Positions 18,348 to 27,240 of a DNA stretch of 64,000 nucleotides are shown here, piece by piece (the stretch's first letter is position 1; each line of letters opens with the position of its first letter). A program made the translations under genes and the position numbers. The DNA lies in NCBI GenBank assembly GCA_965112735.1, contig CBCOSG010000001.1, forward strand, positions 62,001 through 126,000, given 5' to 3'. Origin of the DNA: Phaeosaccion multiseriatum. Taxonomy: Eukaryota > Ochrophyta, other classes. The notes below the pieces were generated by a model. It did no database searches. It had not been told where the DNA came from and worked only from the letters and a program-made list of their open reading frames with translations.

Positions 18348-19520
18348 GTGAATCTAATTAGACAATGGAGTGTTGCCTGGAGACGGCAAAATATAGTACA
18401 AATAATAAATTCTCATATCGTGGATTATCCTACTCCGGTTAATCTAACCTATGCCTGGAGTTTTGGTGTAAGTGCAGGAATTTGCCTTGGAATTCAAATG
18501 ATTACAGGTATTTTTCTGGCCATGCATTATACTCCTAATGTAGATTTGGCCTTTTCTAGCATTGAATTCTTCATGAGAAGTATCTCCAATGGGTGGTTGG
18601 TGCGTTATATGCACGCTAATGGCGCATCTTTTTTCTTTATTGTAGTATACCTCCACATTTTTCGAGGTCTATATTATACTTCATATACTCGACCTCGAAA
18701 AGCCTTATGGTTTTCAGGTTTGGCCATCTTTATTTTAATGATGGCCACTGCATTCATGGGTTATGTATTACCTTGGGGTCAGATGAGCTTTTGGGGAGTA
18801 ACTGTGATTACAAGTATGTTTTCCGCCGTACCTTTTTTTGGAAAGACTATTGTAAAGTGGCTGTGGGGAGGCTACTCTATTGGTAATGCCACCCTTGTGC
18901 GTTTTTTTAGTCTGCACTTTGTGCTGCCTTTTTTAATTGCCGCAGCAGTATTCGTACATTTAAGCTTTCTACATCAAAATGGGTCAAATAATCCTTTGGG
19001 AGTATCTAGTAAGGTAGACGGTATCCGTTTTTATCCTTACTTTTACACCAAAGATCTATTCAGTATTTCTGTGTTTTTGTTTGTTTTTGCCCTTTTCGTG
19101 TTTTTTTTTCCCAATCTTCTAGGCCATCCTGATAATTATATTATGGCGGATTCTATCAAAACTCCTCTCCATCTTGTACCGGAATGGTACTTTTTGCCCT
19201 TTTATGCAGTTCTTCGCTCTATTCCTCATAAAGTAGGTGGAATTTTAGCAATGGGTGCAAGTATTGGTGTTTTGTTTCTTCTTCCTTCTTTTCACCAGGG
19301 ACGAATTCGAAGTGGGAGTTTTCAGCCCCTGCATCAACTTGTATTCTTCTGGACGGTAATTCTTTTTCTTCTTTTAGGTTGGGAAGGACAGGAAACCTTA
19401 GACGATATTTCTAAATACGTAGGTCCTTTTTTACTAATTGCTTACTTTGTGGTAGTTCTGCTAGGTTTCGGTTTAAGTTCTTACTTGCAAAATCAACTGC
19501 TTGATAAAAATCTAAGATAG
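18348..19520 (+). CDS. cob: Apocytochrome b
   Basis: Central subunit of complex III carrying both b haems. The 390-residue product starts at GTG (18348; [20 protein letters not shown]); there is no upstream ATG in frame. It contains [35 protein letters not shown], the Qo motif variant (VPEWYFLPFYAVLRSIPHKV) and a normal C-terminus. Haem-ligating His pairs are in helices B and D. No intron. The right-arm copy is interrupted by several 1-base insertions in homopolymers. Confidence 0.96.
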   Translation: MNLIRQWSVAWRRQNIVQIINSHIVDYPTPVNLTYAWSFGVSAGICLGIQMITGIFLAMHYTPNVDLAFSSIEFFMRSISNGWLVRYMHANGASFFFIVVYLHIFRGLYYTSYTRPRKALWFSGLAIFILMMATAFMGYVLPWGQMSFWGVTVITSMFSAVPFFGKTIVKWLWGGYSIGNATLVRFFSLHFVLPFLIAAAVFVHLSFLHQNGSNNPLGVSSKVDGIRFYPYFYTKDLFSISVFLFVFALFVFFFPNLLGHPDNYIMADSIKTPLHLVPEWYFLPFYAVLRSIPHKVGGILAMGASIGVLFLLPSFHQGRIRSGSFQPLHQLVFFWTVILFLLLGWEGQETLDDISKYVGPFLLIAYFVVVLLGFGLSSYLQNQLLDKNLR

Positions 19521-19585
19521 GTTAAATTAATAATGAGAACCTTTACGCGATTTAGCGTACTGTTCAAATCATTCAATTACGAAAG

Positions 19586-19680
19586 TAAATAGGGAAAGTA
19601 AGCAAAAAGAAAAAGAATACCTCCCGAGTCAAAATAGAGAAAATTTATACGTCCTATGGGCACTAAAAAAAAATTTATTA
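19586..19680 (+). repeat. Copy of the nad11 leader and first codons, upstream of orf176
   Basis: The stretch from GGGAAAGTAAGCAAAAAG through ATAGAGAAAATTTATAC to the first eight codons (MGTKKKFI) is nearly the same as 27147-27240 before and into nad11 (MTTKKIFI). It probably carries a promoter or translation-initiation context copied with the duplication. Direction and identity are seen in the sequence; the regulatory role is inferred. Confidence 0.75.
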
Positions 19681-20186
19681 GACCCTTCTTTAAGAATAGA
19701 AGCTTCTTAGAAAAGGTGGACCTATTCCTTTTTGCTTATTTCACTTGTATTCTATTTACGATGGCAGTATTATCATCCCTTCTTGAAGTGGGATCCTTAC
19801 TAAACTTTTTAAAGGGAAAGAAAAGTTTTCCCTCGCCGATAATCGGGGGAGTTACCGGTCTTATCGTGCTTTGCGCTATAGGACTCTTCTTTTTTGACCA
19901 CAGGGTCAAACAAGATTCCGGGGTAACAGTAAACTTTGGAAAGTTTCAGGGATTAAGCCCCCTTTCCAAAGTAACATTTTCCCTCTTTTGGTTCACACAC
20001 TATATTTTAGTGTACTTATTTGGAGAGGTTTGCGCCTATTATGGATGCAAGCAATTTTCTCATGTCTACCACCTCATACCAATCTCGGAGATGTACCCCT
20101 ATGAACCCTATCTTGGGGCTTTGGGTATCTTGGGATTGTTGGCTGTATGCTTCTACATTGACCCTCCACGGGAGAGGAAAGAGTAA
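19656..20186 (+). CDS. Unassigned membrane ORF (176 aa) with a nad11-like start
   Basis: Unrecognised protein. The first eight codons MGTKKKFI and 70 bases of leader are copied from nad11. The rest has four predicted membrane segments (about residues 22-46, 60-80, 105-125 and 150-168) separated by short loops. Segment 1 (FLFAYFTCILFTMAVLSSLL) resembles segment 1 of the ORF at 30863 (ILFVAYFLTFVISSLGLFEG), and the last segment (LGALGILGLLAVCFYIDPP) resembles its YLIGLLSLLACLYLLPA. I infer possible membership in the same family, not proven. The right-arm copy is split by indels. Confidence 0.55.
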   Translation: MGTKKKFIRPFFKNRSFLEKVDLFLFAYFTCILFTMAVLSSLLEVGSLLNFLKGKKSFPSPIIGGVTGLIVLCAIGLFFFDHRVKQDSGVTVNFGKFQGLSPLSKVTFSLFWFTHYILVYLFGEVCAYYGCKQFSHVYHLIPISEMYPYEPYLGALGILGLLAVCFYIDPPRERKE

Positions 20187-20284
20187 GAGTCCTGTAGACT
20201 TTTTATAAATTTTACTAAAGAAGAAGGACTAGTAAGAGCTTATGTTTCCCAATCTGCCTACTGCTTAAATAAAACAAAAACCTT

Positions 20285-20665
20285 ATGATTCAAACCCAAA
20301 CCATGTTTCGCCTCGGAGATAATTCCGGGGTCCAAAGGCTTCGAAGTATCAAAATAAAACCTTATCCACGAGGAGGTCAAGCTAAATTCGGTCAAGATCT
20401 TCTTGTGTCAATTCGCCGACTCAAGTCAAAGGCTACTCAGCGTTATGGCTTACGGAAGGGAGATAAACTTCGAGGATTTATTTTACACACTCGTGCTATT
20501 CAAAGACGTAAAAATGGATTGAACCTGCGTTTTGGTCACAATCGGGTACTGTGCTTTACCAAAAATCAGAAAGTACTAGGTAGTAGAGTGTTTTATCCAC
20601 TTCCAATAGAACTAAGAAAGCGTAAATTTATGAAGGTGGCCAGTATGGCTCCTATATGGGTGTAA
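20285..20665 (+). CDS. rpl14: Large-subunit ribosomal protein L14
   Basis: Mitochondrial uL14, 126 residues. Begins MIQTQTMFRLGDNSGVQRLR (bacterial MIQxxTxLxVADNSGAR) and contains RGFILHTRAIQRRKNG, then the NRVLCFTKNQKVLGSRVFYP motif and the C-terminal FMKVASMAPIWV (bacterial FMKIVSLAPEVL). The stop overlaps the start of the next gene by one base (TAATG). Identical in both arms. Confidence 0.96.
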   Translation: MIQTQTMFRLGDNSGVQRLRSIKIKPYPRGGQAKFGQDLLVSIRRLKSKATQRYGLRKGDKLRGFILHTRAIQRRKNGLNLRFGHNRVLCFTKNQKVLGSRVFYPLPIELRKRKFMKVASMAPIWV

Positions 20666-21102
20666 TGCAATTGATTTCTTTAAGAAAAGACGTTCACTGC
20701 CAATTATTGACCCAGAGTATTGACCTAGCTAGTGTAAATAAGAAAAACACTCACCTTCCTTTACCTAGGCTTGTAGGAGGGAGCCCTTGCGGAGAAAACT
20801 CGCCTAGCCTTTGTTCATTGGTATTTATGGATGTGGTGCATGGAACTAAGCCGAAGATTTTGGGTCCTAGATCCGTTAATCCAGGTAGATGTCATTTAGG
20901 AGGTTGGGTTAACAAAAAGGAGGGCTACGGATTTTGGGTACTTATGCAGGTGGATATTCTTCCTCAGGTGGAAACTAAAATTGAATCTCGTTTAAGTCTA
21001 CCTTCTGAGAAAAGCCTTTTGAATTTTGCGTCATTGTATTCCATGGTCTATAACCAACCTAAAATTCACATCTGGTGGCAATTCAAAAGTAGTTTTTGGT
21101 AG
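20665..21102 (+). CDS. rpl5: Probable large-subunit ribosomal protein L5
   Basis: Likely mitochondrial uL5. The 145-residue product follows rpl14 with a TAATG overlap, the position of rpl5 in many stramenopile and bacterial clusters. The core SLVFMDVVHGTKPKILGPRS corresponds to the L5 pattern LLELITGQKPxxTxAK. The rest is divergent and shorter than the usual 180 residues. An alternative ATG at 20656 would add three codons. The right-arm copy has one extra codon (Arg after LVGG). Identity rests on position plus this motif. Confidence 0.65.
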   Translation: MQLISLRKDVHCQLLTQSIDLASVNKKNTHLPLPRLVGGSPCGENSPSLCSLVFMDVVHGTKPKILGPRSVNPGRCHLGGWVNKKEGYGFWVLMQVDILPQVETKIESRLSLPSEKSLLNFASLYSMVYNQPKIHIWWQFKSSFW

Positions 21103-21369
21103 TTCATAACATCTTAGTAAGTTGGTAGTCCTGATTTTAGAGATAAACTTAGTTCTACGGCTCTTCATGTGGCCATTTTCATAGTTTTCATAGGTAGATG
21201 ACTAATTGTAAATATTATAAGTAAGACTTTATAAAAGCCATGTTGTTCTGTATTGGCCCCTTTATAGGGGCCACAAAACAGGTGATGCCTGCCTGAAAAG
21301 AGTCCGTGGCATTTAGGAGGAAACTACAATACACTATGTTGTGTTGTGATTTCCACCTAGAGGCCCCCC
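21103..21369. other. Spacer between rpl5 and trnR, no gene seen
   Basis: No gene recognised. Holds the GC hairpin at 21254-21273. The last third (from GGTGATGCCTGCC) resembles the sequence before the trnR-like element at 32311, indicating that the spacer and the tRNA were duplicated together. Confidence 0.5.
21254..21273. repeat. GC-rich hairpin TGGCCCC-TTTATA-GGGGCCA
   Basis: A perfect 7-bp stem with a 6-base loop in AT-rich surroundings, downstream of the rpl14-rpl5 pair. It could act as an RNA processing or 3'-end-stabilising structure. Function is inferred only. Confidence 0.5.
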
Positions 21370-21443
21370 AGATTTGTAGCTCAATTGGATAGAGTGTCGG
21401 ATTTCGGTCCCGAGGGATGTAAGTTCAAGTCTTACCAAATCTA
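21370..21443 (+). tRNA. trnR(ucg): tRNA-Arg(UCG)
   Basis: Acceptor AGATTTG/CAAATCT, D-arm GCTCAATTGGATAGAG, anticodon loop TTTCGGT (anticodon TCG), T-arm GTAAGTTCAAGTCTTAC and discriminator A. One A-C mismatch closes the anticodon stem. It is the probable parent of the truncated element at 32311-32376. Confidence 0.88.
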
Positions 21444-21451
21444 AGTTTAAA

Positions 21452-21532
21452 GGAGAGGTGACCGAGTGGTTAATGGTGTCAGACTGTAAATCTGATGGAA
21501 CTTCCTTCATAGGTTCGAATCCTATCCCCTCC
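21452..21532 (+). tRNA. trnY(gua): tRNA-Tyr(GUA)
   Basis: Class II-like tRNA with acceptor GGAGAGG/CCCCTCC, anticodon arm TCAGA-CTGTAAA-TCTGA (anticodon GTA), a bacterial-type long variable arm and T-arm ATAGGTTCGAATCCTAT. Confidence 0.93.
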
Positions 21533-21942
21533 TGTGTGTAGGTTTTTTTCTGTCTTTTTGTCATTGTTGCATGGGTATTTTTGGATTTCAGTTCTCGTCT
21601 TTCCTTTGGTGACAACCCAGTTTTTGCTTTTGAACAAAGAAAAAAAAAGTTTTGGCGGGAAACTAAAACAAAAGTTCTGAGAAAAGTCTTTGATCTAAAA
21701 AATTAAAGAAAGTTTTGGTTGTCCGTTGATAATAAAAAAAATGAATACCACAAAAAAAATCTATTCTAGAATTCCCTTGTCTGGGTGGCTAAAACGCTTT
21801 AAATATAAGACAAAACATATCGATTAGAAAGATTCTTCCCACTACAAGCACAAAGGCAGATATTTGGCTTCAGAAGGCTTGTCCACAGCCAAGAAGAAAA
21901 TTCTATTTAAGCTTTCTATATAAAATCAAAAGATGAATTAAA

Positions 21943-22089
21943 ATGTCTTTGTCAGTTTCGTCGATTTACAGGCTAAATTTAAGGAGAAAAGACAGGAGAG
22001 CTTTTGATCAACAAACTGTTCCCATAGAAACCAAAAGTCGACTTCGATGCAAAATAGACACCGAAAGTACAAAAGCTTCAAAACTTTAA
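21943..22089 (+). CDS. Short basic ORF (48 aa), doubtful
   Basis: ATG to TAA, 48 codons, rich in Arg and Lys, starting MSLSVSSIYRLNLRRKDRRA. Composition resembles a small ribosomal protein, and its start vaguely recalls Rps14, but the conserved Rps14 C-terminal motif is absent. It may be a relic or chance. Confidence 0.2.
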   Translation: MSLSVSSIYRLNLRRKDRRAFDQQTVPIETKSRLRCKIDTESTKASKL

Positions 22090-23159
22090 TTCTTTACTAA
22101 AAAACCTAATTTTTTGATCTACACGATCCTAAAAAAAAATAAAAACTATGTTTGTTAGTCTTGCCAAAGTTTAAGTATATTGGTGTACTTCTTGATTCCT
22201 ACTGACCTATTGTATTATCACCCAGAAGCCTAATGCAAGGATAGGAAGGACTTATTTGATCAAAATGCCTCACTTATTAAGTTTTAGCATTAATCTACTC
22301 TAACTCAAGTTTTGACCCCTTATTTAAGCTTTTTACAGCCCTTAAAACCGTCACTCAAATGCGGATAAATAAAGCTTTACCAATAGACAAGCTAAAGTTC
22401 TTTTAAGTTTTCATCAAATACAGGAAAATAAACAAAGTATTTCATCAACACAGTTTAGAACTATTTGGTCTGTTCTTTTTTTGTAAGCTCAAGTCTTTTC
22501 TTAGTTAGTCAGCTTCTGGCCGAAGCTTAGCTTAATTTAACCCCTAAAGATACTTGAGAAATAATAATTTTCCCTAAATTAGTAGAATAAGATTGCCTGC
22601 AAGACTTAGACCACACCATAGAATCAAGTCAGACTTGGAGTGAAGTCTAGTTAAGAAAGAGGGGACTCTTAAGATAGCAGACTTGGTCGAAATTGAGATA
22701 AATAGAAGTGTGGAAGACCAAAGATTGAGAAAGAAAACTATGTCTTTCGTCAATTAGAAACCGATTGTTTAAAAAATCCTTTGCAGTGTTTGATTTTCAT
22801 TGAGCCTTAACCCCATTTTACGCCTAGAGACTAAATATTTTTTAAAAGGCACCGAAGAGAAGGTTAGATTGACAGTGAAACATTTAGTGGACGGAAGGTT
22901 TATTCTCTGGACCAAAGATATAAGAGAACCTTTTCTATCGGTTCCATAAAATAAAGTTTATTAGTTCTAAAAGTATAAAGCACTTTACTTCATCTCAAAT
23001 GGAGGCTATAATGTTGGTTATTAGGCAGCTGAGACTTTGGTAACTAGACTCAGCATCCCAATCATGCGCTAGTTAAAGTATAAAATTTCCTTGATTTGGT
23101 TATGATCTCTTAGTTAAATATGAGGAAAAATTGCTCTTTCCGTCTAATAGAAATGAGTT

Positions 23160-23345
23160 AACAAACTCATTGATGGACATCTTTAATCAATCTTTTCTTT
23201 TTGATTAAGTTTTTAGGGAACAGACCCGAACAAAAAAGAGGAAAAAAAGAGGTACACTTAAAAAAGCCAAAAGTCTGCTCTCGTAATTAAACCAATCCTT
23301 TGTACTGAACCAAAACTCTGTAAGTGCTCGAAAAAACCTGTTCCT
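23160..23345. repeat. Relic resembling parts of orf158 in inverted arrangement
   Basis: ACTCATTGATGGACATCTTT and ATCAATCTTTTC at 23167-23205 resemble the + strand of orf158 near 12586-12620. Immediately after, 23235-23330 resembles the reverse complement of orf158 near 12480-12580 (for example ACTTAAAAAAGCCAAAAG against ACTTCAAAAAGCCGAAAA). This was judged by eye and is imperfect. Confidence 0.3.
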
Positions 23346-23572
23346 TACATTAGATTGTGTTTTCTCATATGAGAGGGCTACCAAATGCGAGTCCCATCTT
23401 TAGCACGAAACCCCAACCCTGTAGGATCTGGAGTGTAATTTGCAAATGGGCCCTACATACTGGCTGGTCCGGGAACCGGGGAAATTTATTTATCCACAAG
23501 AATCTAAATCATAAAATTAAAATAAAGCTTTATAGACCACATCCCCCTTGTTTATTTCTTGGAAATAAAAAA

Positions 23573-24886
23573 GATCAAAGACTTGAGTTTGATCCTGGCT
23601 CAGGATGAAGGCTAGGAGTATGCCTAACACATGCGAGTGTTGCCTTCTCTTAGAAGAAGAAAGCGCGAACGGGTGAGTAATACTTGGAAATCTGCCCTTT
23701 CTGAAGAAAGTAAGTAGGGAGTCTTCCCCACTTTTGCCTAATTTAGACAAAAAAGAAAGGAAGAATCCTCGAAGGATTAAGGAAGTAGGAAGGATGACAG
23801 CCTTCCTATTCAAAGATCCTTAGTTGGTCTGTGAGGTCGACCAGCCACATTGGAACTGAGACAAGGTCCAAGCCCCTGTAAGGGGCCAGCAGTGAGGAAT
23901 CTTGGACAATGAGCGGAAGCTTGATCCAGCAATATTCCAAGGGGGAAGAAGGCTAAACTGGTTGTAAACCCCTCTCCCGTGGAAAGATTCAGACGCCATT
24001 CACAGGGGTAGTCCCGGCCAATTCTCGTGCCAGCAGTCGCGGTAATACGAGGGGGCAAGCCTTATCCAGAATGATTGGGCATAAAGGGTTCGTAGAGGGC
24101 ATTTTCCTAGATCGTAAGATAAATTCTACCCCCCAAGGGTATGACTTTTGACAAAACCGGGATGCTAGAGTCGAAGAGAAGATAACAGAATCACTTATTT
24201 AGGGATAAAATCCGTAGACATAAGTGGGAATACCAGAGGCGAAGGCGGTTATCTAGATTCGCACTGACCTTCAGGGACTAAAGTGTGGGGAGCAAACAGG
24301 ACTTGACCCCCTGGTAGTCCACACCCTAAAATATCAGCCTAGCTGTTTAGACTGAGAAGTTTAAGCATCTTCCCTGCTAAGGCTAAGGCTGCGCCTGAGA
24401 AGTACAGCATTCAGATCTGAAATTCAAAGGAATTGGCGGGGGCTTATACAAGTGGTGGAGCATGTGGTTTAATGCGATGCTACGCGCCAAACCTTACCAG
24501 TTCTGGAATACTTCTTTCCCTTTTCGGCCTCGGAGATAAGACCAAAGACAGGAAGTACAGGTATTGCATGGCTGTCGTCAGTCCGTGTCTTAGGATGTTA
24601 AGTTCACTCTTATAACGGACGCAACCCTCTTGTGGCAGATAAAGCTCTTACCAAAGTTTTAATTGGTGAGTCCAACTTTGTCCATACTCCACATACTGCT
24701 TAGACTACGGTTTAAGAGGAAGGCGAGGATGAAGACAAGTCCTTATGGTCCTTATGAACTGGGCTACACACGTGCTACAATGGAAAGGACAATGAGTAGG
24801 AAAGATAAAATCAGTCTTTGCCAAACTTGAACACTTTCTTTGGTTCAGACTGAGGCCTGCAACTCGGCTTCACGAAGGCGGAATCA

Positions 24887-24919
<33 letters not shown>

Positions 24920-25085
24920 CTGTACCTAGGCTCTGTACAAACCGCCCGTCACATGTTGGAAGCCGGGCTTGCTCGAAGAATGTCAATGAAATGCTTTGTC
25001 TATTCTCTTGGATTTGAAAGTAGGCTTGGTAACTGAGATGAAGTCGTAACAAGGTAGTCGTAGAGGAATCTGCGGCTGAATTCAA
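23573..25085 (+). rRNA. rns: Small-subunit ribosomal RNA
   Basis: Bacterial-like 16S type RNA of about 1.5 kb. Universal elements in order are GAGTTTGATCCTGGCTCAG near the 5' end (23585), GTGCCAGCAGTCGCGGTAAT (about 24029), the 690-790 loop region, a decoding-site relative of GCATGGCTGTCGTCAG (about 24566), CGGTGAATCTGTACC, and AAGTCGTAACAAGGTAG (about 25041). The 3' end GGAATCTGCGGCTGAATTC aligns with the bacterial terminus but lacks the CCTCC anti-Shine-Dalgarno sequence. Ends are approximate. Confidence 0.95.
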
Positions 25086-25126
25086 AGAAATAAGGTCTTG
25101 AACCTCAGGCGGTATAGAATTTAAGA

Positions 25127-25312
25127 ATGAAAGTTTTCTTTATAAAGGTGAAACATAAGCTTCTGGAACCTATGTCAGTCTTAAAACACAATATAGGGTT
25201 TTGGTATTTTTTAGGCATCAGCATCACTGAGATTTTGAAGCTCTTGGTGAGTATGCTTATTTTTTTTTGGTTTTGTGTACTAATGAACTTCTTTAATTTG
25301 ATAAAAAATTAA
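25127..25312 (+). CDS. Unassigned small membrane ORF (61 aa) after rns
   Basis: Unrecognised. A Lys-rich N-terminus (MKVFFIKVKHKLL) is followed by one or two hydrophobic segments (FWYFLGISITEILKLLVSML, IFFWFCVLMNFFNL). It lies 41 bases after rns and 17 bases before the orf280 frame, so it may be cotranscribed with them. It could also be the detached N-terminal part of the following ORF. Both arms are identical here. Confidence 0.4.
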   Translation: MKVFFIKVKHKLLEPMSVLKHNIGFWYFLGISITEILKLLVSMLIFFWFCVLMNFFNLIKN

Positions 25313-25329
25313 ACTAATGAGCTCTCTAC

Positions 25330-26172
25330 TTGTACTTGCAGTTTTTAGTCAATTCTCCTGCAAAATCTTGGTTTAAAATTTTAAGCCCTGCTTTCATTTT
25401 GACTTTAGGAATTCAAACTCTTTTACTGCCGCTACCGTATATGTACCCAAATTCGGCCTCGTTCATTTTTAAAGCGAGTCTTTGTGTGGTTTGGGTGTTT
25501 CAATATCAAAAATGGTCGATGATACTAAAATTTGAAAATGCCAAAACTCGGTCTAAAGAGGGCCTTTATGTAGTCTCTCTTTACGCGGACAGTCTTACCC
25601 ATCCAATCTTTGGCAAACTTCAGACATATCTGTATTGGTCTTTTGTATTGGGGATTCTTCTGCCGCGGCAGTATTCAAATATGGCCTACTTTGTAGGTGT
25701 AATTTTCGTATTAATGTCCATTTACTTCTTGCCAGGATATCTGCGGGCAACGCGGCGGCTTTTTAATGAATGTTTTTTGGACCCCCGTGTACTCTATGAG
25801 AGAGGGTTCACGAAAAAGAGGTTAGTGTGGGAGCTAACTGTGGAACACTTAAAGAGGGCCGGAATTTTCATTATAGGGGGCCTACTTGTCGACGTGGGGA
25901 TCGGAAAGTACCTTTATGGCCCAGACGGGAGGTCGTCGATGCAAAACTTATTTTCTTCGACGTTTGCTAACTTCACTGCGGACACTCACGAAAGTGTCAC
26001 AAAATTCCGATTCCTCGAGAGAAGAGGAGTCCCCTCAGAGCTATTGAAGACGGCGTCCGGGAAAGTAGATGTAGGGGCAGTAAATTGGTTCCTTCAGGAC
26101 TATAATACCGTTCTTGATTATGTAGGAGAAGAGTATAGAGCCCAACTAGAGGATACAATCGAAAAACCTTAA
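25330..26172 (+). CDS. Unassigned membrane ORF (about 280 aa), paralogue of the ORF after rnl
   Basis: Unrecognised. Four hydrophobic segments in the N-terminal half (about residues 18-36, 45-64, 98-118 and 122-140) are followed by a soluble C-terminal half with RGFTKKRLVWELTVEH, RSSMQNLFSSTFANFTAD and HESVTKFRFLERR. It is clearly homologous along its length to the ORF at 30863-31729. No ATG begins the frame; TTG at 25330 is the first possible start, while the nearby ATG at 25317 is in another frame. Both paralogues sit just after an rRNA gene and are followed by a rps8-trnM fragment. The right-arm copy is broken by one T. Confidence 0.65.
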   Translation: MYLQFLVNSPAKSWFKILSPAFILTLGIQTLLLPLPYMYPNSASFIFKASLCVVWVFQYQKWSMILKFENAKTRSKEGLYVVSLYADSLTHPIFGKLQTYLYWSFVLGILLPRQYSNMAYFVGVIFVLMSIYFLPGYLRATRRLFNECFLDPRVLYERGFTKKRLVWELTVEHLKRAGIFIIGGLLVDVGIGKYLYGPDGRSSMQNLFSSTFANFTADTHESVTKFRFLERRGVPSELLKTASGKVDVGAVNWFLQDYNTVLDYVGEEYRAQLEDTIEKP

Positions 26173-26246
26173 TGGGTAGATTACAATACTAGAAAAGTAG
26201 AATAATCCTAAGTAAATTATCTTGTGTTCTACGCTATTAAGCTATA

Positions 26247-26525
26247 GAATTATAAGTGAGTCTACTGCGCGAAGCTTAGGCAGTGGAGGTAGTTTGATTT
26301 GTGAAGTTTTTTAAATCTAAGATTCACGTAGTTTTTTCATATACTGGTGGACTAAAGCACTTGGCCAGCTTGTTAGGCTCATGATCTAAAAGTCGTAGGT
26401 ATAAGTTCTACCTTTGCCCGCAATATCCTGTTTCCTGACTTTCTGGGATTTAAGATGAAGACCAAAAAATATATATTAAATTAGCTACACCCCACTCCAC
26501 TTCTCTTGTGAGGGAAAAAATAAGG
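26247..26525 (+). pseudogene. Duplicated block: rps8 3' end, decayed trnM, rps10 5' end
   Basis: This block is colinear with the minus strand of 830-1110. It contains the last roughly 22 codons of rps8 (ending TTTGTGAAGTTTTTTAA), a tRNA-Met copy (26346-26420) with an altered T-loop (TATAAGT) and weak acceptor pairing, the same intergenic stretch, then the first codons of rps10 (AAATTAGCTACACCCCACTC) without the ATG. It lies between orf280 and atp8. No coding role is expected. Confidence 0.85.
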
Positions 26526-26608
26526 AAAAAAGAAGCAAACAGTAATTTATAGAACCTAGATTTGTTTCAGAGGAGCAAATACGGACTTCGTGATATTTAG
26601 GAAGAACC

Positions 26609-26761
26609 ATGCCACAATTTGATCAAATCACCTTTTTTACTCAAATTCTTAATTTGGGTTTGTGTTTTTTTGGATTTTATTTTTTCTTTGTTTTCTACTA
26701 CCTGCCCAGTCTTAGTGCCTCTTTAAAATTACGCAAGATTTTTAAGGATCTTCCCCGTTAA
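26609..26761 (+). CDS. atp8: ATP synthase F0 subunit 8
   Basis: Small membrane subunit of the ATP synthase peripheral stalk region. The 50-residue product begins MPQFDQITFFTQILNLGFCF, the hallmark MPQxD...F N-terminus of Atp8. It has one membrane segment (about residues 15-32) and a basic tail LKLRKIFKDLPR. Start is the ATG at 26609 and stop is TAA. It is followed after 23 bases by trnP. Both arms agree. Confidence 0.88.
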   Translation: MPQFDQITFFTQILNLGLCFFGFYFFFVFYYLPSLSASLKLRKIFKDLPR

Positions 26762-26784
26762 GTATCTGATGTTCGAAGCCCAGT

Positions 26785-26858
26785 CGGGAAATGGCGCAGC
26801 TTGGTAGCGCATCTGTTTTGGGAACAGAAGGTCATGTGTTCAAATCACATTTTCCCGA
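26785..26858 (+). tRNA. trnP(ugg): tRNA-Pro(UGG)
   Basis: Acceptor CGGGAAA/TTTCCCG, D-arm GCGCAGCTTGGTAGCGC, anticodon arm TCTGT-TTTGGGA-ACAGA (anticodon TGG) and discriminator A. Confidence 0.93.
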
Positions 26859-26957
26859 ATACTTAGGTATTTGCCTACGAACTTCAGGAGCCTAATAGAA
26901 AACCTCAAGGTATCTCTTGCATCACATATTTTGGTAATTTTAGTGAATGCGATGGGA

Positions 26958-27028
26958 GACCGGATAGCATAAGGGCAATGCCTTGGATTGCAAATCCAAT
27001 TATGGGAATTCGACTTTCCCTCCGGTCT
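26958..27028 (+). tRNA. trnC(gca): tRNA-Cys(GCA)
   Basis: Acceptor GACCGGA/TCCGGTC, anticodon arm TTGGA-TTGCAAA-TCCAA (anticodon GCA) and discriminator T as expected for Cys. Its anticodon arm has a partial copy near 33930. Confidence 0.92.
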
Positions 27029-27050
27029 AATACTTGTAAAAAAGTAGAAA

Positions 27051-27145
27051 CCAAGATCGTACTGATATTTGTATGAAATTATACCATAGGTATTTATAAC
27101 CTAATATGGAAGCCATTCGTCTGAATCAGGTAGGGGTAAAAAACC
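27051..27145 (+). pseudogene. nad9 5' fragment
   Basis: About 95 bases nearly match 33215-33312, from the nad9 leader (CCAAGATCGTACTGATATTT) through the first roughly 25 codons. A C-to-T change makes codon 8 a TAA stop, and the similarity ends where the nad11 leader begins. It is a non-functional duplicate that could still provide upstream signals to nad11. Confidence 0.85.
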
Positions 27146-27146
27146 T

Positions 27147-27240
27147 TGGGAAAGTAAGCAAAAAGAGAAAGAATACCTCCCAAGTCAAAATAGAGAAAAT
27201 TTATACTTCCTATGACCACTAAAAAAATATTTATCAACCA
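27147..27240 (+). repeat. nad11 leader (shared with orf176)
   Basis: Leader GGGAAAGTAAGCAAAAAG...AAAATTTATAC plus the first codons of nad11. It is nearly identical to 19586-19680. The sharing is unambiguous; a role as promoter or translation leader is inferred. Confidence 0.7.

Larger units (their letters stand above)
21533..23572. other. About 2 kb gene-poor region upstream of rns
   Basis: No recognisable gene. AT-rich, with many stops in all frames. A 48-codon basic ORF (21943-22089, MSLSVSSIYRLNLRRKDRRA...) and a roughly 40-codon open stretch ending at a TAA near 22950 (KYFLKGTEEKVRLTVKHLVD...) could be relics. The end (23160-23345) resembles pieces of orf158 in both orientations. The region may hold the rns promoter and possibly a replication start, but no motif proves that. 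Confidence 0.6.

Noticed and set aside
21943-22089. 48-codon basic ORF as rps14
   Set aside because: The conserved Rps14 C-terminal motif with its NRC-type signature is missing, so the assignment is not supported. Kept only as a doubtful ORF.
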